From: Candidatus Colwellia aromaticivorans
GTDB taxonomy: Bacteria > Pseudomonadota > Gammaproteobacteria > Enterobacterales > Alteromonadaceae
Length of the DNA: 64,000 nucleotides
NCBI RefSeq assembly: GCF_003333305.1
Contig: NZ_QOLD01000085.1
Coordinates: forward strand, 1-64,000
Direction: 5' to 3'
Below the pieces are notes generated by a model. The model ran no database searches and was not told where the DNA came from. It worked only from the letters and a program-made list of their open reading frames with translations. The position numbers and the translations under genes are program-made. Positions 55,487 to 64,000 of the stretch are shown piece by piece. Numbering within the stretch: position 1 is the first letter of the stretch; every line of letters begins with the position of its first letter.

Positions 55487-56512
55487 ATGGTTAAATTTTT
55501 AAATCCAGGTCGTTATGTATTAGCAGGTGTTTTTGCAGCCACAGTAGCCTCTGTAGTTGTAGGAGCTGAACCAGTAACAATTGATAACTTCGCTGAGAAA
55601 GAAACTCATGCAATGATGCATGGAATGATGCAAATCACAGGCGGTATCGGTGAAGTATTCCATCAACCAGTAGTTACTCCTCTTGACCGTCAACCCGTTG
55701 TTCGTAGCAACGTTGATACGTTATACACAGCAGTAATTGTTGACCTAAGTTCTCCCGTGACAATCAACATGCCTGATACTGATGGTCGCTACCAAACGCT
55801 ATTAGTGGTAAATGAAGGTCACTATGCACCTATCGTTTACTCTGAAGCTGGTGAATATGTACTTACTGAAGAGATAGCTGGAAGTCGTTATGCATCTCTG
55901 ATTGGTCGTACTATGGTCAATATCGTTAACGATGGTGACCTAGATAAAGCTCGTATAGCTCAAAATGCTATGACTTTCACACAAGCTGACAAAGGTAACC
56001 TTGAAGACCTACCTGTTCCTGATATGGATACATTAATTCCTATCCGTGAAAATCTTCGTGCACTCGGTGAGAACCATACTGATTACATCTACACATACGG
56101 TAAAAATGCTGAAGACGTGAACATGGTTCATCATCTAATCGGTACTGCTATTGCATGGGGTGGTTGGGCAGCTGACAACGCCACATATGTTCAAGGTACC
56201 CCAGAGCACAATGACGGCGAAACTGCATACTCAATTACTTTGAATGATGTGCCAGTAGCTGATGATGCATTTTGGTCAGTGACTGTCTACAACGAAGAAG
56301 GCTTCCTATCTACTGAAACTGGCTCACACGTTATCAACAGCCAATCGGCTGTTCCTAATGGCGACGGTTCAGTAACTGTTAACTTTACTAATGATACATC
56401 AGTAGAGAACAGCATTGAAATTCTTGACGGTTGGAACTATCTAATCCGTTTATACAAACCTACTCCAGCGTACTTCGCAGGTGAGTGGACTGTGCCTGTA
56501 GCAACTAAATAA
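55487..56512 (+). CDS. Exported DUF1254-family protein
   Basis: A 341-residue protein with a signal peptide ending SVVVGA. It has the DUF1254 domain (VVRSNVDTLYTAVIVDLS, the family's RxNxDTLY motif) and then DUF1214-type sequence near the end (AYSITLNDVPVADDAFWSVTVYN and LIRLYKPTPAYFAGEW). The family is common in marine and soil bacteria; the reaction is unknown. AAAGGTGA precedes the ATG. A broken relative begins 11 bases after its stop. An IS66 remnant just upstream suggests the locus was acquired. Confidence 0.85.
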   Translation: MVKFLNPGRYVLAGVFAATVASVVVGAEPVTIDNFAEKETHAMMHGMMQITGGIGEVFHQPVVTPLDRQPVVRSNVDTLYTAVIVDLSSPVTINMPDTDGRYQTLLVVNEGHYAPIVYSEAGEYVLTEEIAGSRYASLIGRTMVNIVNDGDLDKARIAQNAMTFTQADKGNLEDLPVPDMDTLIPIRENLRALGENHTDYIYTYGKNAEDVNMVHHLIGTAIAWGGWAADNATYVQGTPEHNDGETAYSITLNDVPVADDAFWSVTVYNEEGFLSTETGSHVINSQSAVPNGDGSVTVNFTNDTSVENSIEILDGWNYLIRLYKPTPAYFAGEWTVPVATK

Positions 56513-56523
56513 GGAATAGAACC

Positions 56524-56777
56524 ATGAAAAATTAATATTAGCATCACTAATCGGTACATTTGCGATTGTTGCAAATTCTATTCCAACGGCAGCAACAACT
56601 ACTGACCTATATACAGATGCTCAACTTGAGGCTGTTATCGCAAATGATATGGCTGAAGTAGGTAACCCATTCAATGAACGTAATGGTTGGAATAGCTTTG
56701 AGCATTTCTCAGAGTTAACTAACTACGATAACCAGTTTATCGTTCGTCCTAACAATGACACTCTCTGTAGTGGCTAA
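56524..56777 (+). pseudogene. Truncated second DUF1254 gene, frameshifted after ATG
   Basis: AAGGAATAG leads into ATG 56524 and five A, which gives stop at codon 4. With six A the frame reads MKKLILASLIGTFAIVANSI and on through YTDAQLEAVIANDMAEVGN to FIVRPNNDTLCSG and a stop. It has a signal peptide, and RPNNDTL corresponds to the DUF1254 motif RxNxDTLY, where the gene breaks off. So there are two lesions: a one-base loss at the start, and loss of the C-terminal two thirds. It was evidently the downstream partner of the intact DUF1254 gene. Confidence 0.78.
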
Positions 56778-57011
56778 GTAATTCTGGCCACTGATTTATA
56801 GCTTATAACTCACAAAGGGGGCGAAAGCTAGATAGGAAAATACTGTTAATGTCAGCTATTCTTGAAGATAGCGGACATAAAAGTGGACGTGATTGTTCTA
56901 AAAATTTAGACCGCATTATGGCAACAGTTAGCGTTCTGAGATGGACTCCCACTAGCAGCAATGAGCTTATGCTGCCTGTCATAATCCCTTGGTAACCACA
57001 CTACTATATTA

Positions 57012-57215
57012 TTAAGGCTTAAAGACTCCAATAACCTGCTCATGTTGGCGTACCACTTCTTCAACTTGAGGTTCACTTTGTGTCATTTGTTCTCCACAAC
57101 TAACACAGGTGACTTTTTCAACATCATTTTCTTTAGTTAACGCCATCGTATCTTGCGCCTTACATTTAGGACAAACAGCACCCGCGATAAATCTTTTTTT
57201 AATCTTATTTTTCAC
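57012..57215 (-). CDS. yheV: YheV-family zinc-ribbon protein
   Basis: A 67-residue protein. It begins KKRFIAGAVCPKCKAQDTM and has a second pair VTCVSCGEQM, giving two CxxC knuckles for one zinc. This matches YheV, which in E. coli is near kefB and yheS. It is divergent from yheS here. The function is unknown. Confidence 0.9.
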   Translation of the reverse strand: MKNKIKKRFIAGAVCPKCKAQDTMALTKENDVEKVTCVSCGEQMTQSEPQVEEVVRQHEQVIGVFKP

Positions 57216-57332
57216 AACAATGTTCTCAAAAGGGAAAATAAATACTATTTAGACTATTTTACCTTGAACTACCCCCTAAGGAAAAGCGACAATAGTCTCG
57301 AATTATTCAAATCTCATTATTAGGGCATTTTC

Positions 57333-59228
57333 TTGATCACTGCAACCGACTTAAGCTTAGATAGAGGCGCAAAAAATCTAATCAACGCGTCAAGCTTCAC
57401 TATTCATCCCAATCATAAAGTAGGTTTAGTGGGCAGTAATGGTTGTGGTAAATCGTCTCTTTTTGCGGCTTTATTAGGAGAACTATCTCCTGATGCAGGA
57501 AACTTGAGTATGCCAAGTACTTGGGAAATAGCGACCGTTAAACAAGAAACACCGTCGCTTGAGCAATCTGCTCTTGATTATGTGATGGACGGTGATAAAG
57601 AATTTCGCCTGCTCGAACAACAATTAGAGCAAGCTAGGACAAATGACGATGGTAATTTAGAAGCAACCTTAATTAATAAAATAGACACCATTAACGGTTA
57701 CAGCTTACCCGCTCGTGCTGGTGAGTTACTGCATGGTTTAGGTTTTTTGCAAAATCAATTAGTCAACCCGGTCAAAGATTTTTCTGGTGGTTGGCGCATG
57801 CGCTTAAACTTAGCGCAAGCGTTAATAAGCCGTGCTGATTTACTACTGCTAGATGAACCCACCAACCATTTGGATTTAGATGCGGTTATTTGGCTACAAC
57901 GCTGGCTGAAGCGTTTTACTGGCACCTTAGTGCTTATTTCTCATGATAGAGATTTCCTTGATACCGTTATCGGTCAAATTTTACATATTGAACATAAGCG
58001 TGCCAAACTTTATAGCGGTAATTACACATCCTTTGAGCGACAACGACGTGAACATTTAGCACAGCAAGATGCGCAATATCAAAAACAACAAAAAGAGGCC
58101 GCTCATTTAACTGCCTTTGTTGACCGATTTCGTGCAAAAGCCAGTAAAGCCAAACAAGCACAAAGTCGCTTAAAACGCTTAGAAAAATTACCCGATTTAG
58201 CTCCTGCCCATGTTGATAGCCAATTTACTTTTAGCTTTGAGCAACCAGAGAGCCTGCCTTATCCCTTATTATCGTTAACGGAAAGTCAGTGTGGTTACAA
58301 CACTGAAACCATTATTCTTAATGAGGTTGGTTTAACCTTAGTGCCCGGCAGTCGCATTGGCTTATTGGGGCGAAATGGTGCAGGTAAGTCAACCTTAATC
58401 AAATCTTTAGCCGGTGAAATAGCGCTGCTAAATGGTGAACGTTATTGTGCTCAAGAATTAAAAATTGGTTATTTTTCACAACACCAACTAGAACAACTGC
58501 ACAGTGGCTCAAGTCCTGTTGATCATATTATTCGCGCCCAGCCTGCTTTAGGCGAACCACAAGCTAGAAGCTTTCTAGGTAAGTTTGGCTTTAGCGGTGA
58601 TCAAGCATTAGAATCGGTTAATACCATGTCTGGTGGTGAAAAAGCACGCTTAGTCTTAGCATTGATTGTTTTAGAAAAGCCACAGCTGTTATTACTTGAT
58701 GAACCAACCAACCATCTAGATTTAGAAATGCGTCAAGCGCTAGTGATGGCTTTGCAAGACTTTGGTGGCGCAATCATCTTAATTGCCCATGACAGGTTTT
58801 TATTAGAATCTTGTGTTGATGAATTCTACCTAGTTGCTAACGGCCAAGTTAGTGATTTTAGTGGCGATATTGATGATTATCAACAATGGCTTAATGATGA
58901 TAAAAAACAAGCGATAGGAAGTAATAAAAGTACAGCAGACAAAGGATTAGATAAAAAACAGTTACGTCAACAACAAGCTGAACTACGAAAAAAATCGGCA
59001 CCACTGCGTAAAGAGGCGGATAAATTAGAGAAAAAAATTCACCAATGGCAAGATGAATTAACGCAAGTAGAAGCACTACTTAGTGACAGTGAGATTTACC
59101 AAGCAGAACGTAAAGGTGAACTAACGATACAATTAAAGCTACAAGCAAGTTTAAAAGATAAAGTAGAAGAAAATGAAATGTTATGGTTAGAATTAGCTGA
59201 AAAAATTGAAGAGATCCAAACATCATAA
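57333..59228 (+). CDS. yheS: ABC-F ATPase YheS
   Basis: A 631-residue cytosolic ABC-F protein with two ATPase domains and no membrane part. First domain: Walker A GSNGCGKSS (about 34-42), signature FSGGWRMRL, Walker B LLLLDEPTNHLD. Second: GRNGAGKST, SGGEKARLV, LLLLDEPTNHLD. The linker between them is the ribosome-contacting helical region. The C-terminal coiled coil (about 530-625) is typical of YheS/Uup. The family acts on the ribosome. The start is TTG, with TTAGGG upstream. Confidence 0.95.
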   Translation: MITATDLSLDRGAKNLINASSFTIHPNHKVGLVGSNGCGKSSLFAALLGELSPDAGNLSMPSTWEIATVKQETPSLEQSALDYVMDGDKEFRLLEQQLEQARTNDDGNLEATLINKIDTINGYSLPARAGELLHGLGFLQNQLVNPVKDFSGGWRMRLNLAQALISRADLLLLDEPTNHLDLDAVIWLQRWLKRFTGTLVLISHDRDFLDTVIGQILHIEHKRAKLYSGNYTSFERQRREHLAQQDAQYQKQQKEAAHLTAFVDRFRAKASKAKQAQSRLKRLEKLPDLAPAHVDSQFTFSFEQPESLPYPLLSLTESQCGYNTETIILNEVGLTLVPGSRIGLLGRNGAGKSTLIKSLAGEIALLNGERYCAQELKIGYFSQHQLEQLHSGSSPVDHIIRAQPALGEPQARSFLGKFGFSGDQALESVNTMSGGEKARLVLALIVLEKPQLLLLDEPTNHLDLEMRQALVMALQDFGGAIILIAHDRFLLESCVDEFYLVANGQVSDFSGDIDDYQQWLNDDKKQAIGSNKSTADKGLDKKQLRQQQAELRKKSAPLRKEADKLEKKIHQWQDELTQVEALLSDSEIYQAERKGELTIQLKLQASLKDKVEENEMLWLELAEKIEEIQTS

Positions 59229-59301
59229 ATTAAAATTTAAGCTACACTATAATTAATATACATTAATCAACACCTACGTCATCAAACTAAAAGAGAAAAC
59301 T

Positions 59302-60060
59302 ATGCTAACTAAAATAGTACCAACTAAAAAAATAGTATCATTACTTTTTTTATTACTTAGCGGCTTTTCAACACTAAGCCAAGCTAACGATCTAGAACTT
59401 GGCATTTACGAGTTGAATCGTGGTGAATTTCATGCGGCTATTGAACAGTTTCGTCCCTTAGTAGTTGAAGGCTACGCACCAGCTCAATATCAAATGGCTA
59501 TTGTTTACCAGCATGGTTATGGTGTTGCTAAAGATGGCATGAAAGCGCTAGCCTTATTTGAACTAGCAGCTAAACAAAATTATCCTGACGCCCAATTTGA
59601 ATTAGCATTAATTTATAGTGAAGGAAAACTAGTACCACAAGACTTAAAAAAAGCTTATGAGTTAACCTACAAAGCCTCTAAAAAAGGTCTTGCAAGTGCT
59701 CAATTCAATTTAGCCGTAATGTTTGCTAATGGCACAGGCGTAAAACAAGATGACTTTAAAGCTTCCCGTTGGTATCAAAATGCTGCTGATCAAAACTACG
59801 CTTTAGCGCAATACAACCTAGCCTTATTATACAGTGAAGGTAAAGGCGTAGAAAAAAGCACTGAAATGTCACTAGTATGGAACACCATTGCTTCTTGGAA
59901 TAGTTATCCTGATGCTAACCAAAGTCGCTTAATAGATGAACGTCAACTATCAAAAGGGAAAAGAGATAGTGCCATCGAAAAAGCCAACCAGATTTATAAA
60001 AAAATCAAAGAACAGGAGAAATTAAAAGCCGAAATGGCTCAAAAGAAGAACTTCTATTGA
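59302..60060 (+). CDS. Exported Sel1-repeat protein
   Basis: A 252-residue protein with a signal peptide ending LSQA, then about four Sel1-like repeats (APAQYQMAIVYQHGYGVAKDG, PDAQFELALIYSEGKLVPQD, ASAQFNLAVMFANGTGVKQD, ALAQYNLALLYSEGKGVEKS) and a charged helical tail. Such solenoids bind partner proteins; the partner here is unknown. It is inserted between yheS and yheT relative to E. coli. Confidence 0.88.
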   Translation: MLTKIVPTKKIVSLLFLLLSGFSTLSQANDLELGIYELNRGEFHAAIEQFRPLVVEGYAPAQYQMAIVYQHGYGVAKDGMKALALFELAAKQNYPDAQFELALIYSEGKLVPQDLKKAYELTYKASKKGLASAQFNLAVMFANGTGVKQDDFKASRWYQNAADQNYALAQYNLALLYSEGKGVEKSTEMSLVWNTIASWNSYPDANQSRLIDERQLSKGKRDSAIEKANQIYKKIKEQEKLKAEMAQKKNFY

Positions 60061-60128
60061 TCTAAATCACGTACTAGTTGATTGCAACTTCTTATAATAT
60101 TAGCAATACAAAATATAAGGAGCTTCCC

Positions 60129-60260
60129 ATGGATTTGTTTAAAATGTTAACTAGTGATCCCGTTGTTATGTTTGCCTTTGGTGGCATGGTTATTATGCTG
60201 GGTATTTGCGCATTTTATGTTTATTATTTTCTTAAAAATATTAACGAAGATACAAAATAA
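60129..60260 (+). CDS. DUF3149 small membrane protein
   Basis: A 43-residue protein, MDLFKMLTSDPVVMFAFGGM followed by a single membrane helix and YFLKNINEDTK. The MDL-x-K-x-L-x-SDPV opening is that of DUF3149. AAGGAG before ATG 60129 decides the start against the longer frame from 60078. The function is unknown. Confidence 0.85.
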   Translation: MDLFKMLTSDPVVMFAFGGMVIMLGICAFYVYYFLKNINEDTK

Positions 60261-60473
60261 CGTAAAGCACTGTTCGATTATCAAACAACGTTAATACCTT
60301 TGCTATACTAAACGTTATGGTTAATAACCGTGATAATATAGTAAGTGCAAAGGTAGTATATTATTACCTTCAATACATTAAAATACTTCATCATTGAGTT
60401 TAATCATATGTTGATAGCCTAACCAAACGCTTTACCGTACAATCTAATTTATCCTACCCTAGTATTACTAAAC

Positions 60474-61463
60474 ATGTATTCTGCGAGTAAATTCAAACCT
60501 GCTTGGTGGCTCACTAACGCCCACGCTCAAACGCTAGTTGCTAAATTTTTTCGACGTAATCAAAAACTCATCACTTACGCTGAAACTCTAGAATTACCTG
60601 ACGGCGATTTCATTGATTTAGCCTGGACAGAGCGACCAGAAAAAAATAATACTAAACCAATAATTGTAATATTGCACGGCCTAGAAGGTTCAAAAGATAG
60701 TCATTATGCTAAAGGGATGCTTAATGCCATCAGAAGTCGTGGTTGGATCGCAGTATTGATGCATTTTCGTGGTTGTAGCGGTAAACCAAACAGGCAGGCA
60801 AGCTCCTATCATTCAGGAGACATAAGAGACATTCGTTATTTAACCGAGCAGCTTATTGCTCGTTATCAACATTGTGCATTTTCGGTGTTAGGTTTTTCTG
60901 TAGGGGGTAATGTACTTACCCAATATTTAGCACAAGTGCCTAATAACCCATATCGTGCAGCAGCTGTTATTTGCGCACCATTAGACTTAGCCAGTTGCAG
61001 TGCTCATATTAACCAAGGTTTTTCTCGATTATACCAAAAGTATTTATTACAAATGCTTAAAAGTAGCACCTTAGAAAAAATAACGACAAAAGTAATCAGT
61101 AACCTCAATAAAAGAAAGATTGAAAGCATAAAAACGCTCTATGAGTTTGATGATTATGTCACGGCGCCACTTAATGGTTTTACAAATGCACAGCATTATT
61201 ATCAACAAGCCAGTGGTAATCAGGTCATGGCAAAAATTAAGCAGCCGTGCTTATTTATACATGCCGCTGATGATCCCTTTCTTAATCATCAGCGCTCAAT
61301 ACCACAACAAAAACTACCCAAACACTTAACATTTGAAGTGTCGAACAATGGTGGTCATGTTGGATTTATTCATGGCAATAACCCATTAAAACCAAAATAT
61401 TGGTTAGAACAACGTGTTCCAGATTTTTTAAATGAATATTTAACTATAGATACCGAGAAATAA
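60474..61463 (+). CDS. yheT: Alpha/beta hydrolase YheT
   Basis: A 329-residue alpha/beta hydrolase of the YheT/EMB8 group. The start includes FKPAWWLTNAHAQTLVAKF, the oxyanion region is ILHGLEGSKDSHYAKGM, the nucleophile elbow is VLGFSVGGNVL, and the acid and histidine lie in HAADDPFL and NNGGHVGFI. The substrate is not known. It is cotranscribed with yheU, 3 bases downstream. Confidence 0.94.
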   Translation: MYSASKFKPAWWLTNAHAQTLVAKFFRRNQKLITYAETLELPDGDFIDLAWTERPEKNNTKPIIVILHGLEGSKDSHYAKGMLNAIRSRGWIAVLMHFRGCSGKPNRQASSYHSGDIRDIRYLTEQLIARYQHCAFSVLGFSVGGNVLTQYLAQVPNNPYRAAAVICAPLDLASCSAHINQGFSRLYQKYLLQMLKSSTLEKITTKVISNLNKRKIESIKTLYEFDDYVTAPLNGFTNAQHYYQQASGNQVMAKIKQPCLFIHAADDPFLNHQRSIPQQKLPKHLTFEVSNNGGHVGFIHGNNPLKPKYWLEQRVPDFLNEYLTIDTEK

Positions 61464-61466
61464 CAG

Positions 61467-61706
61467 ATGATAATCCCATTAGAACAAATTAACGAAGAGA
61501 CGCTAACCGCCATTATTGAGGATTTTATTTTACGCGAAGGTACGGAGTATGGCGTAATTGATGCCAGTAAAGCAGATAAAATTGCCCAAGTTAAATTACA
61601 GTTGCAACAAGGCAGCGCGGTAATAGTATATTCAGAGCTTCATGAAAGCGTTAATATTTTACCGCGAGAACAATTTGATAACGAAAATAAAATACAAAAT
61701 CAATAA
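61467..61706 (+). CDS. yheU: YheU-family protein
   Basis: A 79-residue protein with the UPF0270 pattern: MIIPLEQINEETLTAIIEDF, LREGTEYG and VKLQLQQGSAVIVYSELHES. It follows yheT directly, as in E. coli, and its 3' end overlaps the convergent cysQ by seven bases. The function is unknown. Confidence 0.95.
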   Translation: MIIPLEQINEETLTAIIEDFILREGTEYGVIDASKADKIAQVKLQLQQGSAVIVYSELHESVNILPREQFDNENKIQNQ

Positions 61707-62569
61707 ACCTTTCGATGTGCTTTTATAACATCCTTCCAATGGATGTTTTGATTGCCTAAACTAAGGAAATCAGGGTTAAGCAAGCTTTCTCTTTTGTTAT
61801 AAGTCATGGGGTTAAATTCACTGTTTATAATAGTGCCGCCTGCTTGTTCTAAGATACATTGGCTAGCACCTGTATCCCATTCACCCGTAACACCAACGCG
61901 TATATAACAATCGGCACCACCTTCAGCAATCAAACAATTTTTGAGCGAACAACTACCTAAAGCAACATAATCATAGTCATAATCATCGTTTAAGTATTGT
62001 CCCATTAAATGTAGTTGTTGCCGTCTACTGATAGCAACTTTAATACGACGATTATCTTGATAATCAGCGACATGAATTTGATGACTCGACTGGCTTATTC
62101 CCTTTTGAGCATTACCCTGAACATTACCTTGGGCGTTACACTCTTTAAAAGCCCCAAGATGAGTTTGAGCATAATAAGTTAAATGATGATCAGGCGCATG
62201 AATAACGCCAATACTTGGCCAGCCATTTTCAACTAACGCAATATTAACAGCAAAATCACCACTACCAATTATAAACTCACCAGTACCATCAATAGGATCG
62301 AGCAACCAATATTTAGACCAATTTTTACGTTGGGCTAAGGAGACTGCACCTACTTCTTCAGATATTATAGGAATATCCGGCGTTAATGTTCTGAGTTGAT
62401 CCATCAAAATATCATTGGCAGCAATGTCAGCACACGTTACCGGACTTTCATCTTCTTTTAGCTCAGCAGTGAAGTTCTTATCTCGATAATATTTCATCAC
62501 CTCAATACCCGCTTTTTTAGCGCTATCAAGGGCAATATTTAATAACCTTTCATCACTTATGCTACTCAT
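61700..62569 (-). CDS. cysQ: 3'(2'),5'-bisphosphate nucleotidase CysQ
   Basis: A 289-residue member of the inositol monophosphatase superfamily that removes the 3'-phosphate from PAP, a by-product of sulfate assimilation. Metal-binding motifs: SEEVGAVS, WLLDPIDGTGEF and near the C-terminus GEWDTGASQ (the WDxxA-type motif). A short variable insertion rich in Gln and Asn (about 140-155, with QGNVQGNAQ) is a lineage feature. It lies 2 bases after nudE. Confidence 0.94.
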   Translation of the reverse strand: MSSISDERLLNIALDSAKKAGIEVMKYYRDKNFTAELKEDESPVTCADIAANDILMDQLRTLTPDIPIISEEVGAVSLAQRKNWSKYWLLDPIDGTGEFIIGSGDFAVNIALVENGWPSIGVIHAPDHHLTYYAQTHLGAFKECNAQGNVQGNAQKGISQSSHQIHVADYQDNRRIKVAISRRQQLHLMGQYLNDDYDYDYVALGSCSLKNCLIAEGGADCYIRVGVTGEWDTGASQCILEQAGGTIINSEFNPMTYNKRESLLNPDFLSLGNQNIHWKDVIKAHRKVY

Positions 62570-62571
62570 GT

Positions 62572-63144
62572 TTAATCCTGATTGGCTAATTTATTAGGGA
62601 AAATGTGATCAATTAACAACATTAATGCAGCGATACTGCGTGCCTCTTTAAAATCACGTTGTTGTAATAACTTTTTATAATCTTTAATTGCCCAAGGTAC
62701 CACATCTAATGGCTCAGGTTCATCACCTTCTAATTCTGCAGCATACAAACCTCGAGCGATAAAAATGTCCATTTTTGCATTAAAAAATGCAGGTGCCATC
62801 ATCATCTGAGAAAGGGGTATTAATTGTTCGCTGCCATACGATATTTCTTCTTTTAACTCTCTGTTTGCCGCATGCTCTGGGCTTTCACCAGGATCGATCA
62901 GGCCTTTTGGAAAACCAAGTTCATAACTGTGAGTACCAGCGCAATATTCTCGCACTAACAATAAGGTATCATCATCAAGCATAGGTACTATCATTACCGC
63001 ACCACTTCCTGAAGCAAGCATACGCTCATAATGACGTTGTACGCCATTACTAAAGGTTAAATCAAGTTGCTCTATCGTAAATAAACGACTTTTAGCGACT
63101 TGTTTTTGACCATTAATTTTTGGTAATTGGTTATTCCCTGCCAT
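62572..63144 (-). CDS. nudE: ADP compounds hydrolase NudE
   Basis: A 190-residue Nudix hydrolase active on ADP-ribose, Ap3A and NADH in characterised homologues. The Nudix box is complete: GLIDPGESPEHAANRELKEE, then ISYGS. It is the first gene of a pair with cysQ and is divergent from yrfG, the usual neighbour. Confidence 0.95.
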   Translation of the reverse strand: MAGNNQLPKINGQKQVAKSRLFTIEQLDLTFSNGVQRHYERMLASGSGAVMIVPMLDDDTLLLVREYCAGTHSYELGFPKGLIDPGESPEHAANRELKEEISYGSEQLIPLSQMMMAPAFFNAKMDIFIARGLYAAELEGDEPEPLDVVPWAIKDYKKLLQQRDFKEARSIAALMLLIDHIFPNKLANQD

Positions 63145-63221
63145 AAGCTTTCAAGATTAATTATTAATTCATTTGAATACAGTTATAATGACACGATAAA
63201 CATCAATTATGGAACCTCTAA

Positions 63222-63905
63222 ATGCTCAATTGGTCAAAAATCTCTACTGTTTTACTCGATATGGATGGAACAATTTTAGATTTACACTTTGATAACCACT
63301 TTTGGTTAGAGCACTTTCCTGCTCGCTATAGTGAACAGCACGGCATTAGCGTTGAAGAGGCGAAACAAAAACTCATTGGTCACTATCAAGAACTTACTGG
63401 CACTATTGAGTGGTATTGCTTAGATTATTGGACTGAGTTTACCCAAATGCCAATTCCGCTGATAAAACGCGAAATACAGCATTTAATTCAATTACGTGAA
63501 GATGCTGACGAGTTTCTAACGGTATTAAAGCAAAGTGGTCGCGAAGTTATTCTAGTAACCAATGCTCACCCTGACGCCCTATCATTAAAAATTGAACGTA
63601 CTCAATTAGATAAGTATTTTGATGTACTTTATTCAACCCATGAATTTGGCGTAGTAAAAGAGTCCCAGCTTCTTTGGCAAAGACTGCAAGCCAAACAAGG
63701 GTTTGATGTAAATAAAACGTTATTTGTTGATGATAGCTTGCCAGTATTAAAGTCTGCACAAAAATATGGCATTAAACATATTTTAGCAGTAGAGAATCCA
63801 GACAGTAAAAAGCCCGCGAATAGCTTCGCTGACTTTACTTCAATTTCAGATTACCGACAGCTAACTAAAGATATTTTAGCAAATCCGATAAAGTCTCTTA
63901 TCTAA
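63222..63905 (+). CDS. yrfG: GMP/IMP nucleotidase YrfG (HAD family)
   Basis: A 227-residue HAD phosphatase. Motif I is LLDMDGTILDLHFDNHFW with the two catalytic aspartates, motif II is LVTNAH, the motif III lysine precedes ESQLLWQRL, and motif IV is LFVDDSLPVLKSA. The long DLHFDNHFW segment is characteristic of YrfG, which dephosphorylates purine mononucleotides. It is divergent from nudE. Confidence 0.93.
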   Translation: MLNWSKISTVLLDMDGTILDLHFDNHFWLEHFPARYSEQHGISVEEAKQKLIGHYQELTGTIEWYCLDYWTEFTQMPIPLIKREIQHLIQLREDADEFLTVLKQSGREVILVTNAHPDALSLKIERTQLDKYFDVLYSTHEFGVVKESQLLWQRLQAKQGFDVNKTLFVDDSLPVLKSAQKYGIKHILAVENPDSKKPANSFADFTSISDYRQLTKDILANPIKSLI

Positions 63906-63928
63906 AAAGATTCTCTAAAAAGATAATC

Positions 63929-63951
63929 GATAGCGCCCTTGGCTATCTTTT
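63929..63951 (+). terminator. Possible terminator of yrfG
   Basis: GATAGC and GCTATC pair around a 7-base loop, followed by TTTTC, 24 bases after the yrfG stop. The stem is short, so confidence is low. Confidence 0.4.
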
Positions 63952-64000
63952 CGTCCTAAAAATGGCAGTACACTATTAAGTGTCTGTGGAAATTTAGCGC

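Noticed and set aside
56849-56995. Plus-strand ORF of 48 codons starting MSAILEDSGH
   Set aside because: The ribosome site is too distant, composition is not protein-like, and it lies in decayed DNA after the broken DUF1254 gene; it cannot be distinguished from chance.

Overview
The window looks like part of the chromosome of a cold-water marine gammaproteobacterium of the Alteromonadales, most likely a Colwellia-like organism. The evidence is AT-rich DNA, protein families typical of the group (TorF-type porin, DUF2970, DUF3012, DUF3149, YheV, an ArgH with a fused acetyltransferase), many small palindromic repeats, and gene order matching the region around 75 min in E. coli but broken by insertions. 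I see no rRNA, tRNA, CRISPR array or prophage.

Layout. 1-1.7 kb: the 3' end of an IS1182-type transposase, a YjbR-like gene and a small unknown gene. 1.8-8 kb: two TonB-dependent receptor genes on the minus strand. The first leads an operon with a cysteine-bearing BNR (sialidase-fold) protein and a TlpA-like thioredoxin; the second is rich in methionine. Both carry the same kind of palindrome (GxGACA-N3-TGTCGC) upstream. 8-11.4 kb: a class D beta-lactamase, divergent from a trypsin-like protease/FHA membrane protein pair. 11.4-26.9 kb: a conserved housekeeping block, trpS-rpe (no gph between them), a porin and DUF2970 gene inserted on the other strand, dam with a decayed tandem copy of its own start, a DamX-like SPOR protein, aroB-aroK, pilQPONM (type IV pilus) and divergent mrcA.

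27-37.3 kb: a DCC-family protein, then the complete arginine operon argCBFGH(A)-argA read leftwards and argE divergent. 37.4-46.5 kb: a lipoprotein, a glutathione transferase, an unknown 450-residue protein, metB and metJ divergent around MetJ operators, hemE, and a membrane-anchored glutamate-synthase-like FMN protein. 46.5-64 kb: thioesterase, S1/P1 nuclease, glycosyltransferase, then the fkpA-slyX-yheV-yheS-yheT-yheU cluster followed by cysQ, nudE and yrfG. Between slyX and yheV lies accessory DNA: small exported proteins, a DUF1326/DUF2182 pair, an IS66 remnant and DUF1254 genes, one of them broken.

Two families of MITE-like elements with terminal inverted repeats, plus CTTCGACAAGCTCAG-type repeats, occupy most of the long intergenic gaps. 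The most interesting unexplained points are the probable metal-uptake locus with its shared operator at 1.8-8.1 kb, the 190-bp tandem duplication of the start of dam, the coexistence of ArgA with an ArgH-acetyltransferase fusion, and small secreted-protein genes broken by one base in the A-run directly after ATG.
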